64,000 bases of DNA from Kalmusia sp. IMI 367209 (Eukaryota > Ascomycota > Dothideomycetes > Pleosporales > Didymosphaeriaceae). The stretch spans positions 186,001 through 250,000 of the forward strand of contig JAPEUQ010000014.1 in assembly GCA_027946365.1 (NCBI GenBank), given 5' to 3'. The notes under the pieces were generated by a model. That model ran no database searches and was not told the DNA's origin. It saw nothing but the letters and a program-made list of their open reading frames with translations. Positions 10,547-21,590 of this stretch are shown here, in pieces; positions within the stretch are counted from its first letter, which is position 1, and every line of letters starts with the position of its first letter. A program made the translations under genes and the position numbers.

Positions 10547-12736
10547 TCACGGCAAATCTGTCAATTGTTGGATGACAACGAAGCGCTCCCTATCCTCGCT
10601 CGACAACGGTGCGTTGCCCGGACGATCCACCAGAATCGCGTACACGCCTGCGTCCTTCGCTGCTTCTGCTTCTGTGCACCTGCATGTCAGCATATTGTTT
10701 CCAGCGGCAATGCATGTGGGGTATCATGATTGGCTGGATGAGGAAACGAGATGATCTGCAGCGTGCAAACGAGGAGTTGGATCCTTGGCTTGTTTATGTA
10801 AATTAACAGGTGGGTGCGATGACGAAATGGACTGTTTTGACAGCTGGCCCCGAAACAGATGCGACGTGCATTGATGAGTACTGGTGTTGAGGTTGGGATC
10901 CGTCGTTGTCGTGCCATATTAATAGGTGGAGCGCCGTGGTGTTGGTGCGATACGAGCCAGTGCTTGATCGGAGATGTTTCATGTAGAGACGTAGCGCGAT
11001 GGCCAGGGTACAGGCGCGTAAACATCCGCGTAATCGGAGAATAGAAGCGAACCGAACAGGCGTGGAAGATTATGGACTACACGCAAAGAGCTACGTACCT
11101 TTGATATTGTCGGTAAGGAAAGTGACGTGAGCACCTTTCTGGCCCAACTGATCACAGATCTTCTCGTAAGACTCCCTCTCTAGTTTAGAGCCTGCGATGG
11201 TGGGGTCGAAGTGAGCCGCAAAGAGGGGCTTGAGGTCCCGTGTCGTTGAACCATCCTGGACGAACGAGAAGAATTGAAGCTGGGCCTGTACGCTGCCAGA
11301 GGAGAATATGGCAAGTGTCTTCCCTGCCGTCTTCCAGCCTTCTAGTTTTGATATCACGTCGTCAAAGAGAGGAGTCTTCAAGTCGCCATCTTCGTAGCCA
11401 GTCTTCCACAACTTCCCTGGTGATATGGTTAGAGTGGGGTCAATATCGACAGTCTTTCATTGCATGGACGACGTAAAGAGCAGACTTGGAGTGCAATAGC
11501 GATTAAACGGGGTAGTCAAAAGCATATTGGATATGGCTGCGGTAAGCAAGTATGAGCAACGAAGATGGGCTAACAAGACAATACAGAGCTTATCGCCCGT
11601 GGTACTATGACAGTATGATGGACTTATCGCAGGGTCCAGTCCCTGTGACGGACCGAATGATCCAAGGCCGATATCCGCTAAGATACTGGCGGAAATCGCG
11701 GTCCTGACGTGGCGATGATCGCTAGGCAAATATCGGATGGAGCAAAGACATCGCGGTGCTAGAAGAGGGGTGTGCTTGCGATAAGAACTCAACAGAAACG
11801 AAAAGACTCCATGGACAACCTACCTTGAAGCTGCTTCAAGTACACAGCCTTCACGTCTCTACGCGTCAGATCTTGCACATGAGCAAGCAGAGTCTCGGCG
11901 TTCGGTCTTGTTTCTTCAGGAAACCCCGCAATCAGGTCCTGGAAGCCCGGATCGTGCCACGAGTCCCGAGCGAGCTTTGTGAGACGATCGAGCGCGTACG
12001 TATACTGCTATCGTGAGCCTTGGCCCTGGAGTAGGCGGACAGATTACCCGCACGTAGCGGGTGTCGCGTGACAGGTCATGGAATCGTAAAGAAAGCGACG
12101 GAATCCAGAAGAAGACAGAATGGCATCTCAGGGGCCGTATGTGGAAATGAGTGGCTTGACGGTATCCGGACGAGATCCAGTGATCTGGGTATGCAGGCCA
12201 TTGGGGGCGCGATTCGCGTTGCTGGTGATCACACGCACCTCCCGACTGCGGGGAAATGGCAACCCTCGTTGCGACGACGGAGGCTAATGACTAACCCCAG
12301 GCAAAAGAGAGACGGCTTACCAGGACGTCTTTGACGAACGAGATGCTAGAAACGGTTCCCTCTGTAAGCGTTACACAACAGCGTCAGTATTGTCTTGGGT
12401 AACGGTTGCATGCATCGCCTGGCGGGGTCGAGCCTTCGTGATGGATGGCTGGACGGTGGTGGCGCGGAACCTGGGGTGCAGCTCCCGACCAGCAAGCGGT
12501 GCTGGGCACGCGAGGGCGAGGCGCGTGGTCCTTTTAAGTCTGTCTGTCGTGCGTCGAGAGGCTGGTGGCTAGACCACGCCAGAGAAAGCTCGGCGGCTGG
12601 ATGCAGACTGCGCCAGAGGGAACTGTCGCGAGCAGGCGCGAGCAGAGGCGCGAGACGGACGCATTCACGTACCGATGTCAAATAGCAGGACCTGGGATGC
12701 TCCCCAGCGCTCCAAGTCGAGGGATACGGGAGACAT
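10547..12736 (-). CDS. utr4: enolase-phosphatase E1 (methionine salvage)
   Basis: Five exons (12673-12736, 12321-12361, 11824-12004, 11099-11416, 10547-10671) with matching phases give 242 aa, the normal length. The enzyme is a HAD-family phosphatase/enolase acting on diketo-methylthiopentyl phosphate in the methionine salvage pathway. The catalytic HAD motif I is split over exons 1-2 and reads LLFDIEGTVSSISFVKDVL (Asp nucleophile near residue 20). Motif II Ser is in IFSSGSVQAQL, the conserved Lys in GSKLERESY, motif III in VTFLTDN, and the C terminus reads ILVDRPGNAPLSSEDRERF. All four introns are 311-427 bp, far longer than any other intron in the window; splice sites are canonical (GTACGT, GTAAGC, GTAGGT, GTACGT). 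Confidence 0.93.
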
Positions 12737-15700
12737 TGTTGTCGCGGAACTGTTGTTGTTTGGGAGCGGTGAAGGGCGGTGAGGCAGGAAAATTTTCAGA
12801 AATTCATAACGCTGTATAGTGGTGTCCCGAAACGCTCTCTGGTTGGTCCGACGGTACGGGTTGAGATCGAGCAAGGACGCAAGGCAAGGCGGTCAAGGTG
12901 ATATAGACTAGTAGAGCAGGGCTCTGCTAGGTAACAAGACCGAGTGCGAAGACGTGGAATGCGACGAGGGAAGGGAAGAAAATTTTCACGTCGAGTGTTA
13001 TCGTGAAGCTTTGCGACGGGCAAGAACAGGCTCGCTGAGCAAGCACGATTCACGGTTGCGCCTTCCTTGCCCAGATTCGGCATGATCAGGTGCGGTCATG
13101 TACATGGGCAGCTCCGTCGGGATAGCGCATCATCTATATACAGACCAAGTCCGCAGCACAGCAACATGTGCCGAAGTAAACAAATAGGTAAACAGACTGG
13201 ACAGACTTTCTGGAGCTGGCACTGCGAGGCCGGTGTCAGATTTCCCGAGGGCACGATCGGCGTCCGTCCCTTGACAGCCCCAGCTGCTGCAGCGGTCCGC
13301 AGGCCCACCAGAAAGTCCACTTTTGACATTGTGAAGCTATGGATTTCCGTACGGTGCTATAGGCTGGACAGGCCGCAAATACAGCGTGCTGTCTCGACAT
13401 TTTTTGCTGTCGCTTCTCACCGCCCTCAGGATCAGGGGGCCGAGTGGATCTGGATGCGTGTTACCTGCAGTAGCGTTCGGATTGACCTCGAGTACCTGTG
13501 AGGCTTTGTGGCGTGGTCATGCAGGCTGCTGCATGCTGCAGGACTGCTGCAGCGTCCCCTGGGCAGAGGACCACTTGCAAGCGTAGGCACGGCATCTCGG
13601 CGACGCTACGGAGGAAAGGACACTGGGCGCCTGCCCGAAGCCGGACAGCGAGCAGAGAGGCAGCGTCCCAGAGGGTTAGGAGCATGGCCTTCGCACGATG
13701 CCATTCGCCGCAGAGGCGCATACACCGACTTTGTTTCATCTCCGCGCAATGCCCTTTCTGGCCAGTGTATTGAGGCCACGATGCTCGAAGCGATTCGCGC
13801 CGCGGGCGAGGCTGGCAGACAGCAGAGGGCATGAGGTTCCCCAGCTCCCAAGACGTCGCGCGGCCACTACCCGCCGGCCGTGCGCCTGAGTGGAACTCGA
13901 GGGGAGCACCAAAGGGTTTCCGAGCGCCAGCTGGTTGAAACGCTTGCGAGCTCACCTGGCGGGGAGCGTCCAAGCAGCCCCTGATGCGTACAGGTCTGGC
14001 GACGGAAGCGATAACGTCTGCTCAGAGCCGGCGGGGTGGGAAATGAGGTTGAGCGCGCGATAGATGAACGATAACGGCAGTGTGGCAGCTGGGCGAGGGC
14101 GCTGCTATCCACGGGTGCACGCAAGCGGAGGCCAATGACAGGACAGGTGTCAGGTCGCGCGGCGTCGTTGACAGGGCACCGCGTTGTTGCACGCTCCCCC
14201 AAGGACAAAGAGCGGAGCTGCGGCAAGCCTGGCAAGCCGAGAGCCTGCTTACGCTTCCTGGCTTGATCGACGCCGCGAGCGTCCACGTCTGTCGCTGGCC
14301 CAAGAGTCCGCGCCCCAGTTCCCAGTTGTTCCCAGTCGTTGCCAGTTGCCGCCGTCACCGCCCTGGCCCAGCCTGTAATTGTGCGGCAAGATGGCGAGCT
14401 CAGTTTCAGGGCGGCGGGTGGCCAGCGTCATTGTTCCCCACGAAACCACCCCCCCTCCCATCCGGACGTTGCCGCGCGCAGCAGAGGGACTCGCAAGAGG
14501 ACTCGGAAGGGTGTGGAGCGATGGAGCGATGGAGCGATCACGCAACGCGGACTCGTCGCGGTGGTGAGACCGGGTGTGGAGCGCAGCAGCGCTGGCACGC
14601 ACGGCGGCAGAAAGCGCAGAAGCCTGGCCCAGATGCTGGAAGCTTCGACCCATGCAAGCCCCAATAATGCGCCAGTCCGCAACGGGCCCTAGCGCCGCGC
14701 CAGCGCAGATCGGGAATGGCGTCTTTGTCACCGCCTCCCCAGCCGTTTCATAAGGAAGGCTCCCTGCCCAGCTCCGCCCTCCATCACTCACCTAAGCTTG
14801 CCATGTCCTGAAAGTCTACATCCCGCCCCTTCGTCGTCGTTCTTGCTCGTCGCAGCCAGCGTCCCTTCCGCATTCCACCCCTCCGCTACTTCCTCCTCCC
14901 TAATATACGACTACATTCCTCTCGCTCGTTTCCCTCGCAACCGCTCCTGCCTCGCCCAGCTCGACGACACATCACCCGACATCTCTCCGCCCGCCTTCGT
15001 ACTCTCACCTACGCACCCATCTACACACCGCGCCCCGGCCATCTAGTCGACCATCTAAGTCGACCTTCTACCTACCACCGCTGGTCATTGATGTGATAGC
15101 GGACGCACGCTCCTGGCGATCCCCGACAACGTCATTCTCGCCTTCCAGCTCCTCCGAGCTCCGATCCTCTCACATCAGCCTCGGCCTTGAGACACATCCG
15201 CCAACCCAGCTTCGTGGCCAGACGTTTGATGCTTCTATCGGTCGTCGTCTGCTGCCAGTGAAAGCCCGCCCGCTCTAGCATCCTCGCTCCCGAGTCCTTT
15301 GCTAGCTCTTTGCCTGAGTCTTGCCGCTGACTCACGCTGCCAACCACGCCACCCTAGACAGCCGACTCTGTCTACACTCCTACGCCCTTCCACGTGTTAA
15401 CGACTCTCTCATCTCTCTCCCTCACGCAGCGATCCTCCTGTTCTTGCCTTTCCCGGACGTCTAGGACCTCCGCACCTGTCTTTGCAAACCGCTCGTTGAT
15501 TCGGGTTATCCATACAAAATTAATACAGCCAATGAGCACCACACTCTCTTGAGCCTTTCCTTGTCTTTACAGCCTACGGACCCCTGTGCATATCCCCGAC
15601 GGCTTTCTTGTTTCCGGTTTCCTTGGAGCGGCCTACTGCAACCTGCAGCCTGTTTACTTGACGACATTTCTTCTGTGCCTTATATCACACCCCGGATCGA

Positions 15701-15932
15701 AACATCATAACCCATTTATTCCTATCTTCACCGAAGCTTGCGACACCTAAAAGTGCATTAGACCATCGCTTCGTGGGTTGACGCCTCTCAGCCCTTTTTT
15801 GTTTGATTACGACATTTCACGTCCGTGTTTCATTCCCTCGCCTGTCCACTTGACCTTCATTGCGCTCTGCCACCGGGTATACCTTTGGATTCCCTTGGCC
15901 AGCTCCTCGTTATCATCCAACCAGTTTCACTT
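12737..15932. other. 3.2 kb gene-free stretch: GC-rich block then CT-rich leader
   Basis: From about 13100 to 14750 the sequence is very GC-rich and open in several frames on both strands (frames of 160-195 codons overlap each other), none with recognisable protein content; that pattern is expected from high GC. From about 14790 to 15930 the plus strand is strongly pyrimidine-rich and looks like promoter and 5' leader of the kinase gene at 15933. It contains minimal upstream frames such as ATGTCCTGA at 14803 and a seven-codon frame at 15532. A leader intron is possible but could not be placed. Confidence 0.5.
14514..14537. repeat. short tandem repeat, 3 x TGGAGCGA
   Basis: Three perfect copies of the octamer TGGAGCGA in the GC-rich block upstream of the kinase gene. 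No function is evident. Confidence 0.8.
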
Positions 15933-17861
15933 ATGGAGTGCATGCGCAACCAGCTTTACGAGGGTGTTGTGCTCAATGGACGATATGAAACCATCTCTCC
16001 TCTTAACCATGGCTCCTTTGGCATGGTCTTCCAGGCCAAGGACCTCGTAACTGGCGAACATGTTGCGATCAAGGTCATCACCAAGTCCACTGCGACCGTA
16101 ACCTGCCCTACCGCCTTCGCCGTTGACGAGCGCTCCGAGGAACTCGGCATTCACCTTCGCCTTGGCTCGCACCCCAACATTGTCAACCTGCTTCAGTCCT
16201 TCGAGACTACCAACCACGTTTACCTTGTTCTCGAATTCTGCTCCAATGGTGATCTGTACGAAGCCATTCGCCTAGGCAAGGGCCCATTGGAGACCGAACA
16301 TGTCCGCGACTTCATGCTTCAACTGGTCGGCGCCGTCGAATCCATGCATTCGAAGGGTATCTACCACCGCGACATCAAGCCAGAGAACATCTTTCTGACG
16401 CAGTCTGGCCTCATGAAGCTGGGAGATTTTGGCCTTGCCACTACCGACGCCTGGTCTTGGGAGGTTGCTGTCGGCAGCGACCGTTACATGGCACCTGAGC
16501 AGTACGATCCTCCCAGTGCAGGCTACTCTACCCGCCAAGCAGACATCTGGGCAATCGGCATCTGCCTATTGAACGTGCTGTTCTCGCGCAACCCGTTTGC
16601 TGTTCCGTCAGCCTCGGACCCTCTTTATGCCGACTTCGCCCTTGATCGCCAGAGCCTCTTCGACGTCTTTCCCAACATGTCCCAGGACACCTTCGAGGTC
16701 TTGATCCATTGTCTCGCCGTTGACCCTGAGAAGCGCGACCTAGGCCTCGTCAAGGAGGCTCTTGCCCGCGTTATCAGCTTCACTATCGACGACGAAACTC
16801 TGGACGACTTCTGCACAGAAGACCGTGACCCTGTCGTTGCCAGCGCTAATCGCGAGCCCCTTCGGACGCCTTCCATCTCCACTCCGCAGCTTGACAAGGG
16901 TGGCTCCTTCCCTTGGGCCAAGGCTCTGGCTATGTCTCCACCTCAGCCTATTCGTCAACTGTCCGTTATTCCGGACACTGAGATCTACAACGACGATTAT
17001 AATGATCGTCCATGGTACGAAGTCAAGCCTGCCAATGCCTCTGCTGCATCTTTCGTCGACTCCGGCTTGGGCGTGTCCGTGGATTCGGGCCTCGGTGTAT
17101 CGTTTGGATCTACTGATGCCAGTGTTCCGGCGCCCATGAAGATTGCTCGCTCTAAGCCAATGCCCATCGCTGCCTCCCTTCCAGTCAAGGCCTTCAACAG
17201 CATGGCGTCTGTTTTTGGCAAAAAGCGCGATGTCATCTCCAAGAGCTGGAGTGATCTCTGGGACGAAGAAGACGATGATCTCACCATCGAGGAAATCGAG
17301 AACAGCTTTACCCCGAAGAAGGAGAAGCCGCGTGTTCAATCTGAGGCTGGATCTGGTGTCTCAACCCCTCGCGGTGGCCTTTCTGAACTCAAGAACCCTG
17401 CGATGGTCAACAACAGCAGGGACCGTTCTCCCAAGCCCAGCCGTGTTGCGACTAGCCATGTTAGCGAACAGACTGGATTCATCTTCGAGGAACATAGCGC
17501 TGCTGCTCAGCGTTATTCTCCACCTTCCAAGCGCACCGTTGGAGCTGACAAATGGGCTGCTCTTGGTGACCGCAGGCGCTCCCCGCAGTCTCCACAACAA
17601 CAGACGCCTCAGAGGCCGACCAAAACTATTAAACAAACGCAACCAACTCCGAACTCCGCCCGGAAGCGAAGCCGGACTGGTAGCTGGAGACGACCTATCC
17701 ACTGGGGCCCAAGTCAGCCTGAAAACGCTGATGTTTGGATGAAGCCCAAGGAGAAAGATCCCTGGAGTCTGAGCAAAGATTGGCGCCGTCACCCCACGCC
17801 TTTGCACGATGACATCGGGGATCTTGAGTGGGTTGGAGGTTGGAATGACCTTCACTTGTAG
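15933..17861 (+). CDS. ksp1: KSP1-type serine/threonine protein kinase
   Basis: Single exon, 642 aa; ATG at 15933 (MECMRNQLYEG) is the first in-frame ATG, with a second at 15942. The kinase domain starts at about residue 13. Visible elements are the Gly loop NHGSFGMVF, the ATP Lys in HVAIKVI, catalytic loop YHRDIKPENIF, DFG in KLGDFGLAT, and SDRYMAPEQYDPP. The match to the filamentous-fungal KSP1 group continues past the domain (DDFCTEDRDPVVASANREP). In yeast Ksp1 acts around TOR and PKA signalling, autophagy and filamentous growth. Residues about 310-642 are low-complexity and Ser/Pro-rich, with an acidic patch (DLWDEEDDDLTIEEIENSF). An eight-residue unit, VDSGLGVS, is duplicated at residues 375-390. 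A long CT-rich leader precedes the gene. Confidence 0.87.
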   Translation: MECMRNQLYEGVVLNGRYETISPLNHGSFGMVFQAKDLVTGEHVAIKVITKSTATVTCPTAFAVDERSEELGIHLRLGSHPNIVNLLQSFETTNHVYLVLEFCSNGDLYEAIRLGKGPLETEHVRDFMLQLVGAVESMHSKGIYHRDIKPENIFLTQSGLMKLGDFGLATTDAWSWEVAVGSDRYMAPEQYDPPSAGYSTRQADIWAIGICLLNVLFSRNPFAVPSASDPLYADFALDRQSLFDVFPNMSQDTFEVLIHCLAVDPEKRDLGLVKEALARVISFTIDDETLDDFCTEDRDPVVASANREPLRTPSISTPQLDKGGSFPWAKALAMSPPQPIRQLSVIPDTEIYNDDYNDRPWYEVKPANASAASFVDSGLGVSVDSGLGVSFGSTDASVPAPMKIARSKPMPIAASLPVKAFNSMASVFGKKRDVISKSWSDLWDEEDDDLTIEEIENSFTPKKEKPRVQSEAGSGVSTPRGGLSELKNPAMVNNSRDRSPKPSRVATSHVSEQTGFIFEEHSAAAQRYSPPSKRTVGADKWAALGDRRRSPQSPQQQTPQRPTKTIKQTQPTPNSARKRSRTGSWRRPIHWGPSQPENADVWMKPKEKDPWSLSKDWRRHPTPLHDDIGDLEWVGGWNDLHL

Positions 17862-19010
17862 TCTTGACACTTTTCATCCCTTTGATTTTTTTTTCTGGTT
17901 TTCTTATTTGGGCTCAACAAAGAACACCTTTCAACAACTTCCATCACATTTTACTGGAGAACCCTAGGATGAGCTTTTCCACACCCGATACATGAGTTTG
18001 TAGCGCTAGAGATACCATTTCCTTACTCTCCTCTCCTCTCATCATCAGAAACCGATACCCCGAACTACTTTCTACTTCCTCACACATCATGTCTGCTTCT
18101 CGCCGCTGTATAAGTGGCACATTGTATCATTGAAGCTTTTGGTATCTCTCTCCTTTGTTACTTTACTACCTGGGTGCATTCTGGGGACTTCAGCAAGTCG
18201 CAAACTGCATATGGAAGGGTTGGCTGGGTTGGGATGATTCAAACTGACATACTGTATGCGGACGATGGGCGTTTTTCATTATTTTGTTGCGATTTACCTT
18301 CTTCATAGGGATGATTAGATAGTCAAGACTCGTATCCGTCAGGAGTGCTACTGCTGTCTCCTGGACAGCGCTGGTGCTCCGGGATTTACCCACTCAAATA
18401 ATTGTCCCTTGCGCATGTTGTGATATTGGAGCTGATTGGCATTATGTTACCAAAGCCTGAGGTAAGAAGCTAGCAGGCGATTGGATAGGTACAATGTAGC
18501 GCTTGCACTTTCCGTTGATGGTCTGTACATGCGAATTGTAGATAGTAACAAGCTAACATGTGTATTCGGCTTGGATTACAGTAATTTCGCTCATGATGCT
18601 CCACTACTGACTCAAGACCCAGCCCCATCAATGATGCCATAGTATAGTCCATCGTCCATTGTCAATCACGCCACGCCACACATGTTCCGCGCCATGCACA
18701 CTAAAAGCCGACGCAATATGAAGTCCGCTGCATGCAATAGCATGCAATACCAGGCACGGCACCCCCAGAGAAACGCTCAAAGTGTCTGTCATAGCCATGC
18801 ATGCGCCCGCAATGCTGCGCTCGTGAGGGGTATCACTTAATCAAAGAACGGAATCCGAAACAGCGTATCACGCGAGCGCACCACCACCACCACCACCACC
18901 ACCACCAGCGTGTCCACCGCCCTCCGCCATCGCAAAAATATATGCGGGAGTTCAAAACTTGCAGAGCATGTGAATCTAATTAGACTCGCAGACCGGCAGC
19001 TGTCGAGAGT
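17862..19010. other. convergent intergenic region KSP1 / MED6
   Basis: 1.15 kb between two converging stops. It begins with T-rich sequence typical of a 3' UTR (about 17881-17905). Only short unrecognised open frames are present. A CAC microsatellite lies at 18879-18907. Confidence 0.5.
18879..18907. repeat. CAC trinucleotide microsatellite
   Basis: Nearly ten uninterrupted CAC units in the intergenic region 3' of MED6. Any frame over it would be poly-His, poly-Thr or poly-Pro; the open frame across it (18801-18983) has no other support. Confidence 0.9.
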
Positions 19011-20114
19011 CTACACGCGCGGCCCCGTCGGCGTAACGGGACTCGCGAGACTGCCGGGTCCCTTGCTCTTGCGGCGCTTTTCCTTGCCGGCCTTGGGCAG
19101 ACTTGCTATGCTTGCTTTGCGGGAGAGGGACTCGATGGCGGCGGGGGTGGCAGGCTTGGGCGTCGATGTGGATGAGTGGATTCCGCTTTGGCTCTGCGAC
19201 TCCTGCTTTATGCTTACGGTGGAGGCCTGGGAGGCGGCGGCAGCAGCAGCGGCAGCAGTAGCAGCAGCGGCTTGTTGGGCAGCTTGCGCGCGCTTCTTCT
19301 CTTCGGCTTCGCGGTACGAGAGGATGGCTGCGTGCGTGTTGCTGAGCACGAACGAGCCGGGCTCGCCTTGCAGCGGGTTCTCGTCCACGTACTCGTCGAA
19401 GTAGGTCTCTGTGAGGTTGAGCGAGCGGAGGAAGAGGGCGTCCGAGAAGGCGGTCGTAGCATCTGCTTGTGCGGCAGGCTGTGACTGCGACTGCGACTGC
19501 GACTGCGAAGGCGCATCGGCGGCGGCGAGCGTGGGACTGCCCATGCGGCTGCCGACACGACTCGTAGCGCTCGCCTTGGACAGCTCAAACGAAGGCGGGA
19601 GATATGTGTGTCCGGTCGCGGGCGAGAAGTGCGACATGTCCTTGGACATCTGGAATAGCTCCTGCAGCTGCGTCGACACGGCGAGCAGCCTCAGCTGCAG
19701 CACGTCGAGCACGCTCTTGGCCATAAAGATCTTGCTTCCCTGCGTATAGTATGTGCCGCGCACCTCGATGCCGGCCAGGGCGCCCTCCCTATCCAAGATC
19801 TTCTCCTGGCGCTGGATGACCCAGGGCTCGCCCTCCGCCGTCGGCTCGTGCACGACGACGAACATGGTCCCATCCTTGAGGGAGCGCACTTTCTCTTCGA
19901 AGGCGTGCCGGTTCGACAGGTATATGCCGGCTTCGGGCGTGCCGCGGTACTGGTTGAAGATGATGTGGTTGTTGCTGCTGAGGTCGTAGAACGGCGAGTT
20001 CATGAAGTACCAGAGGATGGAGTCGGAGGTGAGAACGCCACCTGGCGAGACATTGTAGAGGTCGGGTATGCTTTCCCATACGAACTCGTCTTGGGGAGGT
20101 ATCTGGGGTGCCAT
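19011..20114 (-). CDS. med6: Mediator subunit 6
   Basis: Single exon, 367 aa, start MAPQIPPQDEFVWES at 20114. Med6 is a head-module subunit of Mediator, which links regulators to RNA polymerase II. Residues 1-165 match the family: ILWYFMNSPFYDLSSNN near 35-50, then FVVVHEPTAEGEPWVIQRQE near 85-105, GIEVRGTYYTQGSKIFMA near 115-135 and a helix VLDVLQLRLLAVSTQLQELF. The C-terminal half is low complexity: a Ser-Gln run (SQSQSQSQSQ, encoded by GACTGC repeats at about 19484-19507), a poly-Ala run from about residue 275 and a basic tail. It is divergent from the MMTAG2-domain gene with 316 bp between starts. Confidence 0.92.
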   Translation of the reverse strand: MAPQIPPQDEFVWESIPDLYNVSPGGVLTSDSILWYFMNSPFYDLSSNNHIIFNQYRGTPEAGIYLSNRHAFEEKVRSLKDGTMFVVVHEPTAEGEPWVIQRQEKILDREGALAGIEVRGTYYTQGSKIFMAKSVLDVLQLRLLAVSTQLQELFQMSKDMSHFSPATGHTYLPPSFELSKASATSRVGSRMGSPTLAAADAPSQSQSQSQSQPAAQADATTAFSDALFLRSLNLTETYFDEYVDENPLQGEPGSFVLSNTHAAILSYREAEEKKRAQAAQQAAAATAAAAAAAASQASTVSIKQESQSQSGIHSSTSTPKPATPAAIESLSRKASIASLPKAGKEKRRKSKGPGSLASPVTPTGPRV

Positions 20115-20430
20115 TTAAGGACGGGTGGTGGGGCGTGCTCGGTGAAGTGAAGGGTTGCGTTTGCCAGTTGAGTTTGAACCAAGGAGAGTAACTAGTGGAT
20201 TGGGACTTTCCTAGCTCTTTGACTACAACCGTTGTACGGGGAACGTGGGATTGAGGCGGCAATGGGGAAGCGTTGAGCTTCTTTGAGCTTGAAGTCGATT
20301 GTTTCGCGGGGCGCGAAGGTGGCCAAAGCTCCAAGTGAGCGAGCGGGTTGCTGCCTTTTGGGGACCTCCGCGTTTGCTCCGCACTTCCTTCACTATATCT
20401 CCTCGCTTCTCACCACGCGTTACCGCAAAC
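20115..20430. promoter_or_regulatory. bidirectional promoter region MED6 / MMTAG2-domain gene
   Basis: 316 bp between two divergent start codons, so both promoters must lie here. I see no TATA box; the sequence next to the plus-strand start (20385-20430) is CT-rich. Confidence 0.5.
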
Positions 20431-21269
20431 ATGGATCTCCTGCAGACTGTGCGCAAAGAAGGCAGCCGGTGAGTGCATCGTAAATTCACTTCTCATTCTT
20501 TCAGCTAACAGATTATAGCGGCGGGCGCGCCGACTTCAAGTGGGAAGATGTTAAGCAAGATACCCAGCGCGAAAACTATCTGGGCCACTCGCTCATGGCC
20601 CGTAAGCTATGTCCCCTTTCTCTACGAGAATTACAACTGACATTGAGCCTAGCTGTCGGTCGCTGGCAACAAGGTCGCGATCTGAACTGGTACGCTAAAG
20701 GCGACCAAGACGCTGAAGGAGAGAAATCCGTCGCCGAAAAACTCGCAGATGAGAAGCGCAAAATCAAAGAAGCAGAGGAGGACGCTATGCTGCGCGCAAT
20801 GGGCCTCCCCGTCCCGGAACGCGCATCTACCAACGCGAATCTGACGCCATTGGGCGAGAAAGCACACGAGGCGGATGTGAATAAGGTGCTGAATGAGAAG
20901 ACGAAGGAAGGAGATAAGGAAGATAGGAGACGAGAGAAGAAGGAGCGGTCACGGCGACATGGAGACGATGATGAGCACGATAGGAGGAGGAGACGCAGAT
21001 CGAGGAGTCGGTCGAGGGATCGGAGGGAGAAGCGACGGGACCGCTCACGGTCGCGCGATAGGAGGAGGGACAGAGAAGACAGAGAAGATGGTAGGCGTAG
21101 ACACCGCTCGAGGAGTCGCGAGCACAAACGTCGAGAGGATCGGCATGAGCAGCGCAAAGAGCGTAACGCGGATGGCGAGCGGTCGCGATCACGGGATCGA
21201 TATCGGGAGCGAAATCGTCGTCGCAGGAGCCGATCGCCATATGATAAGCATGAGCGACGACGAGACTGA
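20431..21269 (+). CDS. MMTAG2 / kinase-phosphorylation domain protein with RS-rich tail
   Basis: Three exons (20431-20468, 20519-20601, 20653-21269) give 245 aa. The N terminus is the conserved PF10159-type block: MDLLQTVRKEGSRGG, then FKWEDVKQDTQRENYLGHSL and APVGRWQQGRDLNWYAKGD, each spanning an intron, which supports the splice choice. A charged helix follows (about 75-105), then an Arg/Ser/Asp-Arg-rich tail from about residue 150 (RRRRRSRSRSRDRREKRRD), as in splicing-related proteins. Animal homologues are nuclear phosphoproteins of unclear function, so a role in RNA processing is inference from the RS-like tail. It is divergent from MED6. Confidence 0.86.
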
Positions 21270-21590
21270 GTTTGGTTTTGAATTTGGTGAGCTATGCTTA
21301 CCAGAAAGTTGTCTTCGGCGCGAGTCACCTATCTAATAAACACACATCCGCGGCTGTCCAGACACGTCACTCGAGGATTTGCTTTATAGCTGCACCTAGG
21401 AGTGATCTGGGAATATGTTTTACACGCAAGTCTCATGCCAGAAGTCAAGAGTGTGCGACGTCCCGCACCTTTGCCTACAGGTGGCTCAATGGTCATTGGT
21501 TCATGATTATCCGTATCTGAAGGTGGAGGTAGGCCTCTTCGCTATACCTGAGAATACATCAATTCATACAGAACTTTTTGGCGTAGGAAT
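21270..21590. other. convergent intergenic region
   Basis: 321 bp between the stop of the MMTAG2-domain gene and the stop of the amidase gene. It should hold both 3' UTRs; nothing else was recognised. Confidence 0.45.

Noticed and set aside
13461..14791. Several overlapping open frames of 160-195 codons on both strands
   Set aside because: They overlap each other in a very GC-rich block, show Arg/Ala/Ser-rich text without any domain, and no coherent splice model; expected by chance at high GC.
15825..15932. N-terminal extension of the kinase frame
   Set aside because: The frame opens at a GTG; the first ATG is at 15933 and the extension lies in CT-rich leader.
18801..18983. Open frame with a poly-His run over the CAC repeat
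   Set aside because: Only the microsatellite gives it structure; it lies in a 3' intergenic region with no start-site support.
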